DNA of 64,000 bases from Syntrophales bacterium (lineage in GTDB: Bacteria; Desulfobacterota; Syntrophia; Syntrophales; UBA5619): assembly GCA_023229765.1 (NCBI GenBank), contig JALNYO010000011.1:35107-99106 (forward strand), in the 5' to 3' direction. Position 1 is the first letter of the stretch. The number at the start of each line of letters is the position of its first letter. The position numbers and the translations under genes are program-made. Below are positions 50,680-59,433 of this stretch, in pieces. Under the pieces are notes generated by a model. It was not told the DNA's origin. It was given only the letters and a program-made list of their open reading frames with translations, and ran no database searches.

Positions 50680-52626
50680 ATGTTTTACTCTACACGAGCC
50701 AAGCTGATCGCCAGTTTCCTGGCCGTAGTATTTCTGGTTGGGTTTGTTTCGCTGTTGATAGGAGGCCAGCTTCTCTACGAGAGCGTTCTTGGCGAGGCAA
50801 AAAACCGCGTGCGGTTAGACCTTAACACTGCGCGTGAAATATACCTGAACCGGATAAAAAGCATCGCCTGTCCCATATCGGTATCTTCGATGGAACCGGC
50901 GTTACAGGTTGCCGTGAAAAAATTGGACGTCACGGAAATCATCCCGAGATTGCAAATTGTCAAGAATCGTGCCGATCTTGATTTTATCGGGGTCGTCAAT
51001 AAAGAGGGAAAAATGCTCTGCAGAATCGGCAGGGGGGATGTCCGCTGCGAAACGGTGGAGGTGAAAAACCCCATTGCAGAGCTTGTCTTTGCCAGGCTGG
51101 TGTCCGTATCCGGCACGATAATCGTCAGCAAAAGTTTTCTTGCCGCCCATAGCCTGGAGCTTGCAGATATGGCGCGAGTCAGACGGCTTCCCGTAACCGG
51201 TGAACCCCAGCAGAAAGAGGAAGTGGAGACATCAGGGATGGTGCTCGTGGCCGCATTCCCGATATTCGACAAGGGAAATATTATAGGTGTTCTATACGGA
51301 GGAGCGCTTCTCAACAGGTCCGATAAAATTGTCGATACGGTCCGGAACACGGTTTTCCAAAATGAAATCTACAAGGGGCGCAATGTCGGGACGGCCACTA
51401 TCTTTTTCAAGGACATGAGGATTTCAACGAATGTACTGACTCCGAAGGGTGCACGGGCCATTGGCACACAGGTTTCACGGGAGGTAAAGGAACACGTCCT
51501 GGTCAAGGGCGAGCGCTGGACGGGTCGGGCATTAGTGGTGAGCGACTGGTATATAACCGCGTATGAACCGATTGAGGATATCTTTGGCAGCCGCGTCGGC
51601 ATGCTCTACACCGGTGTTCTGGAGGAACAATATGTCGATATCAGGAACAAGGCCCTCTTCATGTTCATTATCATCACCGCCGCAGGCATGCTGCTGGCAA
51701 TCGGGCTCGGGTATTTTCTATCCGACAGGTTCACACAACCTGTAAACCGTTTGATAAAGGCCAGCCAGGAGGTTTCAGAAGGCAATCTAAATCCCGAAAT
51801 CGGTCCGATATCCAGCGATGAGATTGGAGTCCTGCAGACAACCTTCAGGGATATGGTCTTATCTTTGAAGGATCGTGACAGGCGAAGAAACGCGGAGAGC
51901 GAAAACCGGCTGCTACAGTCTGAAAAACAGGCAAGCGTCGGCAGACTGGCCGCAGGCGTCGCTCACGAGATCAACAACCCGCTCACCGGGGTTCTGACGT
52001 ACACGCACATGCTGCTGCGGCGGAAGGATCTGGGGGATGATATTCGCTCTGATCTTGAGGTTATTGTGCAGTCCACGGAGCGGGTGCGTAAAATCGTCAA
52101 GGGTCTGCTCGATTTCTCCCGACAAACAAAACTTGACCGGGAGCCGACCGATGTAAACCGCCTTGTGAGGGCCACTGTATCAATGATGGAAAATCAGGCA
52201 CTTGTCAAAGGGGTTAGTATAAACTTCAATAACGGGGAGGCCCTGCCGCAGGTCACTCTGGACCGCAGTCAAATTCAGAGCGTATTGTTGAACATGATTC
52301 TCAATGCCCTTGATGCGACAGAACCGGGGGACAGCATCAACATCAATACGGCAACCGATCTGTCCGCGAGCGAGCCCCGCCAAATGGGAGTAGAGATTAC
52401 CATCGCGGATAACGGTTGTGGCATTCCCCCGGAAAACCTCGACAAATTGTTCGATCCTTTCTTCACGACAAAAGAGGTGGGACAGGGTACCGGCCTTGGC
52501 CTCTCTGTTTCTTTAGGCATCGTCCACGAACATGGCGGCGCCATCCGGGTGCAAAGCAAACCTGGAAAGGGAACAAGATTTTTTATCTGGCTGCCGGTGG
52601 AGAAACAGCATAGTGAAACCGCTTAA
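50680..52626 (+). CDS. membrane sensor histidine kinase (Cache-type sensor, HAMP)
   Basis: 648 aa from ATG 50680 (weak AGGA upstream). Membrane segment about 9-33, a periplasmic Cache-like sensor about 35-320, second membrane segment about 326-346, HAMP about 347-400, HisKA with His429 in AAGVAHEINNPLTGVLTYTH, and HATPase_c with ILNALDATEPGD, ADNGCGIPPENLDKLFDPFF and GQGTGLGLSVSLGIVHEHGG. The HEINNP box and Cache sensor suggest an NtrB/DctB-like kinase for a small molecule. The following receiver genes are its probable partners. Confidence 0.92.
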   Translation: MFYSTRAKLIASFLAVVFLVGFVSLLIGGQLLYESVLGEAKNRVRLDLNTAREIYLNRIKSIACPISVSSMEPALQVAVKKLDVTEIIPRLQIVKNRADLDFIGVVNKEGKMLCRIGRGDVRCETVEVKNPIAELVFARLVSVSGTIIVSKSFLAAHSLELADMARVRRLPVTGEPQQKEEVETSGMVLVAAFPIFDKGNIIGVLYGGALLNRSDKIVDTVRNTVFQNEIYKGRNVGTATIFFKDMRISTNVLTPKGARAIGTQVSREVKEHVLVKGERWTGRALVVSDWYITAYEPIEDIFGSRVGMLYTGVLEEQYVDIRNKALFMFIIITAAGMLLAIGLGYFLSDRFTQPVNRLIKASQEVSEGNLNPEIGPISSDEIGVLQTTFRDMVLSLKDRDRRRNAESENRLLQSEKQASVGRLAAGVAHEINNPLTGVLTYTHMLLRRKDLGDDIRSDLEVIVQSTERVRKIVKGLLDFSRQTKLDREPTDVNRLVRATVSMMENQALVKGVSINFNNGEALPQVTLDRSQIQSVLLNMILNALDATEPGDSININTATDLSASEPRQMGVEITIADNGCGIPPENLDKLFDPFFTTKEVGQGTGLGLSVSLGIVHEHGGAIRVQSKPGKGTRFFIWLPVEKQHSETA

Positions 52627-52747
52627 TGGTAATGATGCTGCAAATAGGAGAATCAAAAAGGGCTTTGGGAAAGCTAAGGATGACAATTTGCGGAGTTTTT
52701 TGAAGGAAAAATTCGGAATTAAAGCAAAGCATGTAAAAACACAATGA
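52613..52747 (+). CDS. possible small basic protein, 44 aa
   Basis: GTG at 52613, overlapping the end of the kinase gene by 14 bp, with a weak GGTGGAG ribosome site. Product: VKPLNGNDAANRRIKKGFGK, then AKDDNLRSFLKEKFGIKAKHVKTQ. Basic with no recognised family. It could be real coupling or chance. Confidence 0.3.
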   Translation: MKPLNGNDAANRRIKKGFGKAKDDNLRSFLKEKFGIKAKHVKTQ

Positions 52748-52802
52748 TTACGGACGGGCACATTTAATGCTCTCATAATTTCTTCAAAGAAGGAGGGTAA
52801 AA

Positions 52803-53429
52803 ATGGAAAAGAAAAGGGCGCTTGTGATTGATGACGAGCAGATCGTGCTCGATAGCGTGCGGAAGATTCTTGCCGACGAGAACTACGAAGTCGATTCCAC
52901 CTTGAGCGGGCGCGAGGGAATCGCTCTTGCCGTCAAGGCAAACTACGACATTGTGCTGACCGATATCCGCATGCCTGATATCGGCGGCATGAGGGTATTA
53001 CGGGACGTAAAACGTGCCAAGCCCTCGCTTCCGGTGATCATGATTACCGGCTACGCCTCGATCCAGTCATCGGTTCAGGCCATGAAAATGGGGGCAACGG
53101 ACTATATTGAAAAACCGTTTACCCCGGATCAATTGATCAAAGCCATCGCTGCGGCGCTCGACACAGCAGCGGCCCAGGAGCCCGAAGCGCAGGTTGTTAC
53201 CCACAGGGAAGAGATTCTGAAGGTGCTCGAACGGGCTTCATCAGACAGCGATTTTATTGCCGATTTGCTTTATCACGGCTCCGATGCGCTCGAGGAATAC
53301 GAGCTGACCCGCCCCGAAAGACTGGCTATTCTCACGGGCGACATTGATTGGATCGAAAGCCAGATTGGTCCGTTAACGCCGAATCAGCGACGATGGCTGG
53401 AAAAGAGACTCAGTGCCGAAATCTGGTAG
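52803..53429 (+). CDS. response regulator with C-terminal helical domain
   Basis: 208 aa. Receiver domain 1-125 with phospho-acceptor Asp54 (IVLTDIRMPDIGG) and switch Lys in YIEKPFTPDQLIK. The C-terminal about 60 residues (FIADLLYHGSDALEEYELTR, then AILTGDIDWIESQIGPLTPN) are helical and not a common DNA-binding output; similar tails follow receivers in some sulfate reducers. Ribosome site AAGGAGGG. Next to the cognate-looking kinase. Confidence 0.88.
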   Translation: MEKKRALVIDDEQIVLDSVRKILADENYEVDSTLSGREGIALAVKANYDIVLTDIRMPDIGGMRVLRDVKRAKPSLPVIMITGYASIQSSVQAMKMGATDYIEKPFTPDQLIKAIAAALDTAAAQEPEAQVVTHREEILKVLERASSDSDFIADLLYHGSDALEEYELTRPERLAILTGDIDWIESQIGPLTPNQRRWLEKRLSAEIW

Positions 53430-53476
53430 CGACAGGGGCCCAAGCTCAATGCAAGCCATCACAAAGGAGGCGCTTA

Positions 53477-54757
53477 ATGGTGCAACGGATGCTCGTTATA
53501 GATGACGAAAAGATTGTTCTGGAATCGTGCCGCAAGATATTTTCGAGCGAGGGATTCGACGTGACGGTCACATCAAGTCCCCAGGAGGGGCTGAGCCTTG
53601 CGTCCCTCTCCTCCTTTGATGTTATCCTTGTTGACTGGAAAATGCCCGGTTTCGATGGAATGGACGTGATCGCCGAGCTGGACCGCCATGCCCCTGATTC
53701 GGCCGTGGTGATGATCAGCGGATACCCGTCGGTGGGCCGGGCGGCGGAGGCGATGAAAAGGGGCGCAATGGATTACGTCCCCAAACCTTTTACGCCCGAG
53801 GAAATCTCCGAAACGGTCAAAGGGGCAATCCAGAGAAAACTGACCGAAGAAAAAAAGGCCCTCGGTCGCTTCGAAAAAATCATGCAGTCGGTTCAGTTTC
53901 CCACTGCCACCATGGAGGACAAGCCGCCTCAGACGATAGCGGAAACCGTTGCCTCGACGGTGGGAGTGGGCAAGACCACGTCGCCATGGATTACCGTGTT
54001 TGTGCTCGGCATCCTTGCCGGCGCATACATCGGATTCGGAGGACTTCTTTCCACAACCGTGACCTTCGATCTTCCCCAAATCATGGGGATCGGCTTTACA
54101 AAATTTCTCGCCGGCTCGGCCTTCAGCGTCGGCCTGATGCTTGTGGTAATCGCCGGCGCCGAACTCTTTACCGGAAATAATCTGATGCTTTCGAGCGTAA
54201 TGGCAGGAAAAATCACCTTCGGCACCATGTCGGCGCGATGGGCGGTGGTCTGGTTTGCCAATCTGCTGGGATCCGTCCTGCTTGCCCTAATCCTTTATTT
54301 ATCGGGACTCTGGAAAACCGGCGACGGGGCGCTCGGCGCGTCCGCCGTGGGTATCGCCTACACTAAGGTAAACCTTACCTTCGTGTAGGTGCTTGTCCGC
54401 GCAATCGGCTGCAACTGGCTCGTCTGCCTGGCGGTCTGGATGGCGCTTGCCGCCCGCCAGACGGTGGGCAAGATCTTTGCGATCTACTTTCCAATTATGG
54501 CTTTTGTTGCAATTGGCTTCGAGCATGTTGTGGCGAATATGTACTTTATTCCGGCCGGGATATTTCTGCACAACTGGGCTGGGATTGCGGCTCCGGCGGT
54601 CTATGACCCTGAATCGCTCAACTGGATAAGTTTCTTATGGAAAAACATGGTTCCTGCGACGATCGGCAATATCATCGGCGGCGGTGTATTTGTAGGAATG
54701 AGTTACTGGGGCGCCTACCTCCGGCCACGTTCCGTTAAACCAGACAAACCGTTGTGA
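53477..54757 (+). CDS. receiver domain fused to formate/nitrite (FNT) channel, with in-frame amber codon
   Basis: 426 codons plus the final stop, from ATG 53477 (AAAGGAGGCG upstream). Residues 1-120 are a receiver domain (Asp53 in ILVDWKMPGFDG, Lys103 in VPKPFTPEEI). A linker of about 45 residues leads to a FocA/NirC-type channel: FVLGILAGAYIGFGGLL, AGAELFTGNNLMLSSVMAG (slit residues Leu-Phe), CNWLVCLAVWMALAARQTVG, and GFEHVVANMYFIPAG with the central His. The frame is broken only by TAG at 54386-54388 (codon 304), in the loop before transmembrane helix 4; the second piece, 54389-54757, follows directly in frame. CAG to TAG is the simplest cause. Without read-through the channel would be truncated. 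Confidence 0.8.
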
Positions 54758-54795
54758 AGGGGGAAGCTGAAGGAGACACTATTTTTTTACCCTCC

Positions 54796-55479
54796 TTAAA
54801 TCTGCCGCAATACCACCAGCGCATCAACCGCCACCGGTTTGCCTTGCCTGACGATCAGCGGATTGATATCAATCGCCATGATGTCTGCCCGTTCCAGCCC
54901 GATTTTGCCGACCGCCATCAGGCAGCCGATCAGCGACTCCCTGTTCACCGCCGGCATCCCCCTGACCCGGTCAAGAATTTTGTTCCCTTTTATCTCCTGC
55001 AGCATCTTCGCCGCGTCCCTTTCGCTGAGCGGCGCCGGCCGAAAAACGACGTCGCCGAGAATCTCCGTAAAAATTCCCCCCAACCCAAACATAACACAGG
55101 GGCCGAACTGGGTATCCCTGACCATTCCCACCACCAGTTCCCGCCCCCCCTTAACCATCTCCTGGACGAGATATTCCGGTTTGGCTATTGCTGATGCCTC
55201 CCGTATCCGGTTAAAGGCAAGCTCCAGATCAGCCTCATTATGCAGGTCAACCGCTACGACCCCTTTTTCGGTTTTATGACTTATCTCGGAGGAAGAGAGC
55301 TTCAAAACAACGGGATAGCCGATAGTTTTTCCCGCCCTTTTGACCGCCTCCCAATCGTGTGCCAGAATCGCCTTCGCTGTCGGAATGCCGTAGCCCGCCA
55401 GAAGCTTTGCGCCTTCGAACTCGGAAAGATTATTTAAACTTTGTTCCGTTTGCCTATCGCCAAGGCTTTTCCTATTCAT
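54796..55479 (-). CDS. ATP-grasp subunit/domain of ADP-forming acyl-CoA synthetase
   Basis: 227 aa from ATG 55479 (GGAGCTGAT upstream); the longer frame to 55695 is non-coding. LSEFEGAKLLAGYGIPTAKA, YPVVLKLSSSEISHKTEKGV, LVQEMVKGGRELVVGMVRD and IDINPLIVRQGKPVAVDALV are the ATP-grasp_5 domain of ADP-forming acetyl/acyl-CoA synthetase (beta subunit). It makes ATP from acyl-CoA, ADP and phosphate. The CoA-binding alpha part is not in the window, so it must be encoded elsewhere or the gene is a stand-alone paralogue. Confidence 0.88.
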   Translation of the reverse strand: MNRKSLGDRQTEQSLNNLSEFEGAKLLAGYGIPTAKAILAHDWEAVKRAGKTIGYPVVLKLSSSEISHKTEKGVVAVDLHNEADLELAFNRIREASAIAKPEYLVQEMVKGGRELVVGMVRDTQFGPCVMFGLGGIFTEILGDVVFRPAPLSERDAAKMLQEIKGNKILDRVRGMPAVNRESLIGCLMAVGKIGLERADIMAIDINPLIVRQGKPVAVDALVVLRQI

Positions 55480-55745
55480 ATCAGCTCCGTTCATTATGTA
55501 CATTAATCGGGTTTTATGTCGCCGCTGTACGGCTCTCGAAAAAAGCTTCTTAAGCCCCAAGGACATCCTTTTACAAATCCCCCTGCCTTTTCTCGTAAAG
55601 GTAGATTTTACTACCACAATAATGCGAGAATGATCAATTCTTTGCTGAATATTCAATAGAAGACGGCCCTCAGCGCCCTCCGTGACGGCAAGCAAATGCC
55701 AGTCTTTCTATGATGAAGATTTTATTATATGAATCACTTATGTTT

Positions 55746-55835
55746 GTATGAAAATCCCCCCATCCCCCCTTTGCTAAAGGGGGGCAAGGGGGGATTTTCA
55801 TGCTTCGTTGTGCCCCACGGGCATGGGGGTTTATT
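55746..55835. repeat. two-hairpin G/C repeat (family C)
   Basis: ATGAAAATCCCCCCATCCCC, G-run partner, then GCTTCGTTGTGCCC and CGGGCATGGGGGTTTAT. It lies upstream of the acyl-CoA synthetase gene. Confidence 0.85.
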
Positions 55836-55956
55836 ACCAGAAGAGCGGCCTGCGGTTTGCCTTGACGCACCTTCTTTTTTATGTAAATAGACCGCGACTG
55901 GGAATAAGGGTTTTGTAATCAGGGGAACTTTTAAGGATGATTCGACGCGCTTTTAT

Positions 55957-56010
55957 ATGAAAATCCCCCCATCCCCCCTTTGCCAAAGGGGGGCAAGGGG
56001 GTTTTTAAAA
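55957..56010. repeat. family C repeat, partial
   Basis: Only the C-run/G-run hairpin half (CCCCCCTTTGCCAAAGGGGG core), 36 bp before the DUF3786 gene. Confidence 0.75.
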
Positions 56011-56045
56011 AATTGAGTTGATTAAATTTTGAATGAGGGGTTGGC

Positions 56046-56627
56046 ATGATCGAGGAAGAACTTTGGCAGGAATTGGAAAACGTCCCTCCGCAAGAGGTGG
56101 CTGTTCGCGCCATTGCTGAATATGATGAGAATAATGGAACGTTTGCAATCAATGTTTTCAATAAAAGGTATGTCGTTGACGTAAAAAAAAGGTTAATTGC
56201 CGAACCTGAAAACACTAAAAAATCAGGCCTGTTAGACGAGATACTTCTGCACTACCTGTCCCACGCGCAGGACGTTCCGCTGAGCAATAATCTGGTTTCT
56301 CCCAATCAGTTGACCGACGGCAGCTTTTTCTTCCGGGCGAGTCATGAACTGCCCCTGCCGAAGATCGCCAATAAATTCGGTTCTGACCTCGATAAATTTA
56401 TTGAGAAGGGCCTCCAGTTGGGGGGTGAAAGGGCAGATTTCGGCGATGCCGCCGTAAGGCTGCGGCTCTTTCCGCGGGTGCCGTTCATCTTTGCCCTCTG
56501 GAAGAAGGACGAGGAATTCGACAGCGAGGTACGCGTGATTCTCGACAGCAGCGTCGAACAGCATATGAGTCTCTATGGCGTATTTCTGGCGCTGCTTTAC
56601 TCTATCGGAAAAATGCTCGCCGATTGA
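56046..56627 (+). CDS. DUF3786 protein
   Basis: 193 aa, cytoplasmic, no membrane segment. ENVPPQEVAVRAIAEYDENN, NVFNKRYVVDV, EILLHYLSHAQDVPLSNNLV and FPRVPFIFALWKKDEEFDSE match DUF3786, found mainly in anaerobes, often with corrinoid or CoA enzymes. Function unknown. Start ATG 56046 after GAGGGG. It converges on the enoyl-CoA hydratase gene with 12 bp between the stops. Confidence 0.8.
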   Translation: MIEEELWQELENVPPQEVAVRAIAEYDENNGTFAINVFNKRYVVDVKKRLIAEPENTKKSGLLDEILLHYLSHAQDVPLSNNLVSPNQLTDGSFFFRASHELPLPKIANKFGSDLDKFIEKGLQLGGERADFGDAAVRLRLFPRVPFIFALWKKDEEFDSEVRVILDSSVEQHMSLYGVFLALLYSIGKMLAD

Positions 56628-56639
56628 ACCGGAAAACCC

Positions 56640-57419
56640 CTATTCCTCTTTCCATTCAGGGGCTTTTTTCTCCAGGAAGGCCCTGATCCCTGCGGCGGCG
56701 TCTTTTGTGGAGCAAAGACGGGCGAAGGCCTCGTTCATATATTCGAAGGCCGTTTTATAATCCATATCCTCGGCGGCGTAGAAAGCCTTTTTGGCGATCT
56801 GCAGGGCGATCGGACTTTTTTGCGCCAGAACCGCTGCCCATTTTCTTGTCTCTTTTTCCAGATCAGCTTCCGGGACCACGCGGTTGATGAGTCCCATTTT
56901 CAGCGCCTCCGGGGCGGGAAACAAATCCCCGTAAAACAGCATCTCGAGGGCGCGTTTTCTTCCGATCGACCGGGCTACCGGAACAACCGGCCCGATGCAG
57001 TTCAGCCCCACGTTGATGGCAGTCAGGCCGATCCGGGCGTTTTCAGCGGCGATCGCCAGATCGGCGGCCCCCACCAGCCCGGCCCCATTAGCCGTGGCTA
57101 CCCCATGAACCTGCGCGATCACAGGCTTCTTCATCGTGCTCATTGTCACCAGCGGTTGTTCCATGCATTCTATCCATTTCTGGTATGCCATAACGTCTTT
57201 GCCGAAGAAATCGGAGACGTCGATGCCGGCGCAGAAAGCCTTGCCGTTGCCCTTGAGAATAATGACCCTGGCCCCTTTTTCCGCATCGAGCTCCTTCAAG
57301 GCACTGTTGAGTTCAACCGCGAGCTGGGTGTTAAAGGTGTTCAGGTTCTGGGGGCGGTTAAGTGTGATTGAGGCGACAAAATCCTTTCCGGTTTCAATGA
57401 CGACATTCTCGTAATTCAT
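56640..57419 (-). CDS. enoyl-CoA hydratase/isomerase family protein
   Basis: 259 aa crotonase fold. GNGKAFCAGIDVSDFFGKD forms the first oxyanion-hole strand and AQVHGVATANGAGLVGAADL the second; NRVVPEADLEKETRKWAAVL follows. It would hydrate or isomerise an enoyl-CoA in fatty or aromatic acid metabolism. The usual catalytic Glu pair is not obvious at the standard places (GVATANGAGL, NVGLNCIGP), so a hydratase reaction is not certain. Ribosome site GGGAGG. Confidence 0.88.
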   Translation of the reverse strand: MNYENVVIETGKDFVASITLNRPQNLNTFNTQLAVELNSALKELDAEKGARVIILKGNGKAFCAGIDVSDFFGKDVMAYQKWIECMEQPLVTMSTMKKPVIAQVHGVATANGAGLVGAADLAIAAENARIGLTAINVGLNCIGPVVPVARSIGRKRALEMLFYGDLFPAPEALKMGLINRVVPEADLEKETRKWAAVLAQKSPIALQIAKKAFYAAEDMDYKTAFEYMNEAFARLCSTKDAAAGIRAFLEKKAPEWKEE

Positions 57420-57548
57420 AAATATCCTCCCTGTTTTTTGAAGATTAAGACAATGTTCCTATAGAACCCGTAGCGATTCGCAATTTTTCCCCGCTGATTT
57501 CGGCGTGGAGCGAAGCCGCATCGCAAAGATCAAAAATGGCTGTAAGAA

Positions 57549-57701
57549 GAGGTAATTGCAAAACTCCCAACGCTGTCATTCCCGCGACGCTTCTGGGCGG
57601 GAAAACGAAGTTTAATGTTCATAATCCAGTTTTTGACTATTTGAAATCATGGATGCCCGACAAAAGCATTCGGGCATGACACGGAGTTTTGCAATTGCCT
57701 C
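57549..57701. repeat. MITE family A, long type
   Basis: 153 bp, GAGGTAATTGCAAAACTCC to GGAGTTTTGCAATTGCCTC, flanked by the duplication AGAA (AGAAGA if the GA overlap is counted). Confidence 0.93.
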
Positions 57702-57865
57702 AGAAGATATCTTTTTTCGAGAGACCCGGGGCAAGGAGGACTGATCAGACATCCCTGCACCTTTAGAACCATCTTCAAAGATTTTGCCCGATCCTTCAGG
57801 GCACCCATTAGTAGTGGAGAGCTTGATCCCCTCAGCGAGCAGCGGTCGAGGGGAGAGGGCGCCGG

Positions 57866-58285
57866 TCAGCGCAGCTCTGCACGCATTTCCACGGTTACAT
57901 GACCCCATCCTCCGCAGGCAGGTCCCACATCGAAGCAGGCGGTGCGGTTAAACATCACCTCGTTGGGGTCCCTGCCGTTCATGATGTTTTCGAAGAAGGC
58001 ATTGATGAGCACCGTGAGGTTCGGCATCAGAAAGGCGCAGATCCGCTCCGGGCACTCGCGGGTTAAAAGGTTTCCCGCCGAGTCAAAGACCAGTTTCTGC
58101 CCCACATGATGGCCTGATTGACAGCCCTTGGATTCTATTACCTTGGCCACCAGCCGGTATCGTGACCCTTTCAGGGCGTTTTCAAAAATGTTTTGAAACC
58201 TGGGATTATCCCGAACGAGCGAGAACTCATTGTCCTCCAGCCCGAGTCTCCGCTGTATAATCTCTGTCAACTGTTTTGCATCCAT
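57866..58285 (-). CDS. TIGR04076-like protein
   Basis: 139 aa. The core ESKGCQSGHHVGQKLVFDSA, LTRECPERICAFLMPNL and a C-terminal Cys pair (TACFDVGPACGGWGHVTVEM) resemble the TIGR04076 family, small cysteine-containing proteins of anaerobes with unknown function. The N-terminal 40 residues (MDAKQLTEIIQRRLGLEDNE) are an extension. A family B MITE lies 21 bp upstream of the start, so its promoter may come from or be disturbed by the element. Confidence 0.65.
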   Translation of the reverse strand: MDAKQLTEIIQRRLGLEDNEFSLVRDNPRFQNIFENALKGSRYRLVAKVIESKGCQSGHHVGQKLVFDSAGNLLTRECPERICAFLMPNLTVLINAFFENIMNGRDPNEVMFNRTACFDVGPACGGWGHVTVEMRAELR

Positions 58286-58306
58286 GTTTTTACTCGTCCG
58301 TATTTA

Positions 58307-58485
58307 GGGCCTGTCCACAAATAACCTGAACATCTTGCATCTCATCTTTGGGCCATCTTTGGCTGTGGCTCAATCACAAGATCCTCAACGTAGCGCTGCT
58401 ACGTCTGCGGTTTTGTTCAATCGCCGCAAGCAAATCCAACCCAAATCTGAGCGCAATCTTGCCCCGGTTATTTGTGGACAGGCCC
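58307..58485. repeat. MITE family B (179 bp)
   Basis: Ends GGGCCTGTCCACAAATAAC / GTTATTTGTGGACAGGCCC, flanks both TTA (3-bp duplication). Nearly identical to 47419-47597 with a few base changes. Confidence 0.9.
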
Positions 58486-58846
58486 TTAGTTGTGCGCAGC
58501 GACTCACCCGACTGCTCGCTGTACGTTTCCTTGATTGCGCTTCCTATCGTTACTTCCTCTTCCGATCCGGCCAGTTAAGCCGTGGTGAAAAGCTGCCATT
58601 GGTAATGGTTTGTTAATATCATAAATGCCCAAAATGCACAGCAATAATTGCGAGGCAAATTATGGAAGCCATACATCATAAGCCCCGTTCACGGGATAGG
58701 AGCGCATGGATAAAAACAAAGAACCGCCTTCAAGTGCGATTGAACTTTTCGAAAAAACTGTCTTGACAAAGGGGCTCATCATAGTTCATCCTGCACCTTG
58801 CCTGCGGGGAAAGCGGCCAGAAAAACGAAACAGATGTGAGAATAAT

Positions 58847-59116
58847 ATGCTTCCGACCAGTATAGAATCGTGGACGCTTATATTTGTTGCCTGTCTTGCC
58901 GGATTCACGGTGGGTAGGCTGATAAAAGCTCAAAGGAAGAAAGCCGTAAAAAGGGATGAGTATCTTGATAGCTTTAAAAGGGCGGTCTTGGCAGAAGCGC
59001 GTATTCAGACCAAAAAAGAGAGAAAGAAAAAAAGAAGAGCCAATAAACAGAGCCAATTGCAAAACTCCCAACGCTGTCATTCCCGCGACGCTTCTGGGCG
59101 GGAAAACGAAGTTTAA
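58847..59116 (+). CDS. small single-span membrane protein, 3' end altered by a MITE
   Basis: From ATG 58847: MLPTSIESWTLIFVACLAGF continues as one transmembrane helix, then a strongly basic tail (KAQRKKAVKRDEYLDSFKRA, KKERKKKRRANKQ). The last 22 codons come from the family A MITE starting at 59050, which has replaced the original end. An upstream ATG at 58706 in the same frame is also possible. No family recognised; weak ribosome site. Confidence 0.45.
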   Translation: MLPTSIESWTLIFVACLAGFTVGRLIKAQRKKAVKRDEYLDSFKRAVLAEARIQTKKERKKKRRANKQSQLQNSQRCHSRDASGRENEV

Positions 59117-59381
59117 TGTTCATAATCCAGTTTTTAACTATTTGAAATCACTACTGTCCGGAAAAAGACAAAAACGGTCAAAATCTATCTGTAACCTGTT
59201 GAATATATTAATGACCATTTTCTAAAAAAATGAAGTCGAGGACACTGTAAAACTATTGTAAGTATATGTATTGTTGAAGTAATATTCGCAATATGTAAGT
59301 CTTAACCGGACACTATTGATTTGAAATCATGGATGCCCGACAAAAGCATTCGGGCATGACACGGAGTTTTGCAATTACCTC
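59050..59381. repeat. MITE family A, long type, split by a 169-bp element
   Basis: Left end GAGCCAATTGCAAAACTCC, right end GGAGTTTTGCAATTACCTC, flanked by the 4-bp duplication AACA. Removing 59151-59319 and one copy of TTTGAAATCA restores the sequence of the copy at 57549. Confidence 0.92.
59151..59319. mobile_element. 169-bp non-autonomous insertion with about 10-bp target duplication
   Basis: Inserted in the MITE at 59050-59381, with TTTGAAATCA on both sides (59141-59150 and 59320-59329). Imperfect inverted ends: CTACTGTCCGG at left, CCGGACACTATTGA at right. A duplication of about 10 bp fits IS4-type transposition. It contains no gene. Confidence 0.8.
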
Positions 59382-59433
59382 AACAGAATGGTGAATAAAA
59401 CGCACTGCGGTGCAGAAAAGGAGGAAGTGGGAG

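Noticed and set aside
43697..54388. Pyrrolysine as a general reading of TAG
   Set aside because: rny, the PIN-domain toxin and the IS1634 transposase end naturally at TAG with correctly placed downstream genes or ends, and no pyl gene is in the window; it cannot be excluded genome-wide.
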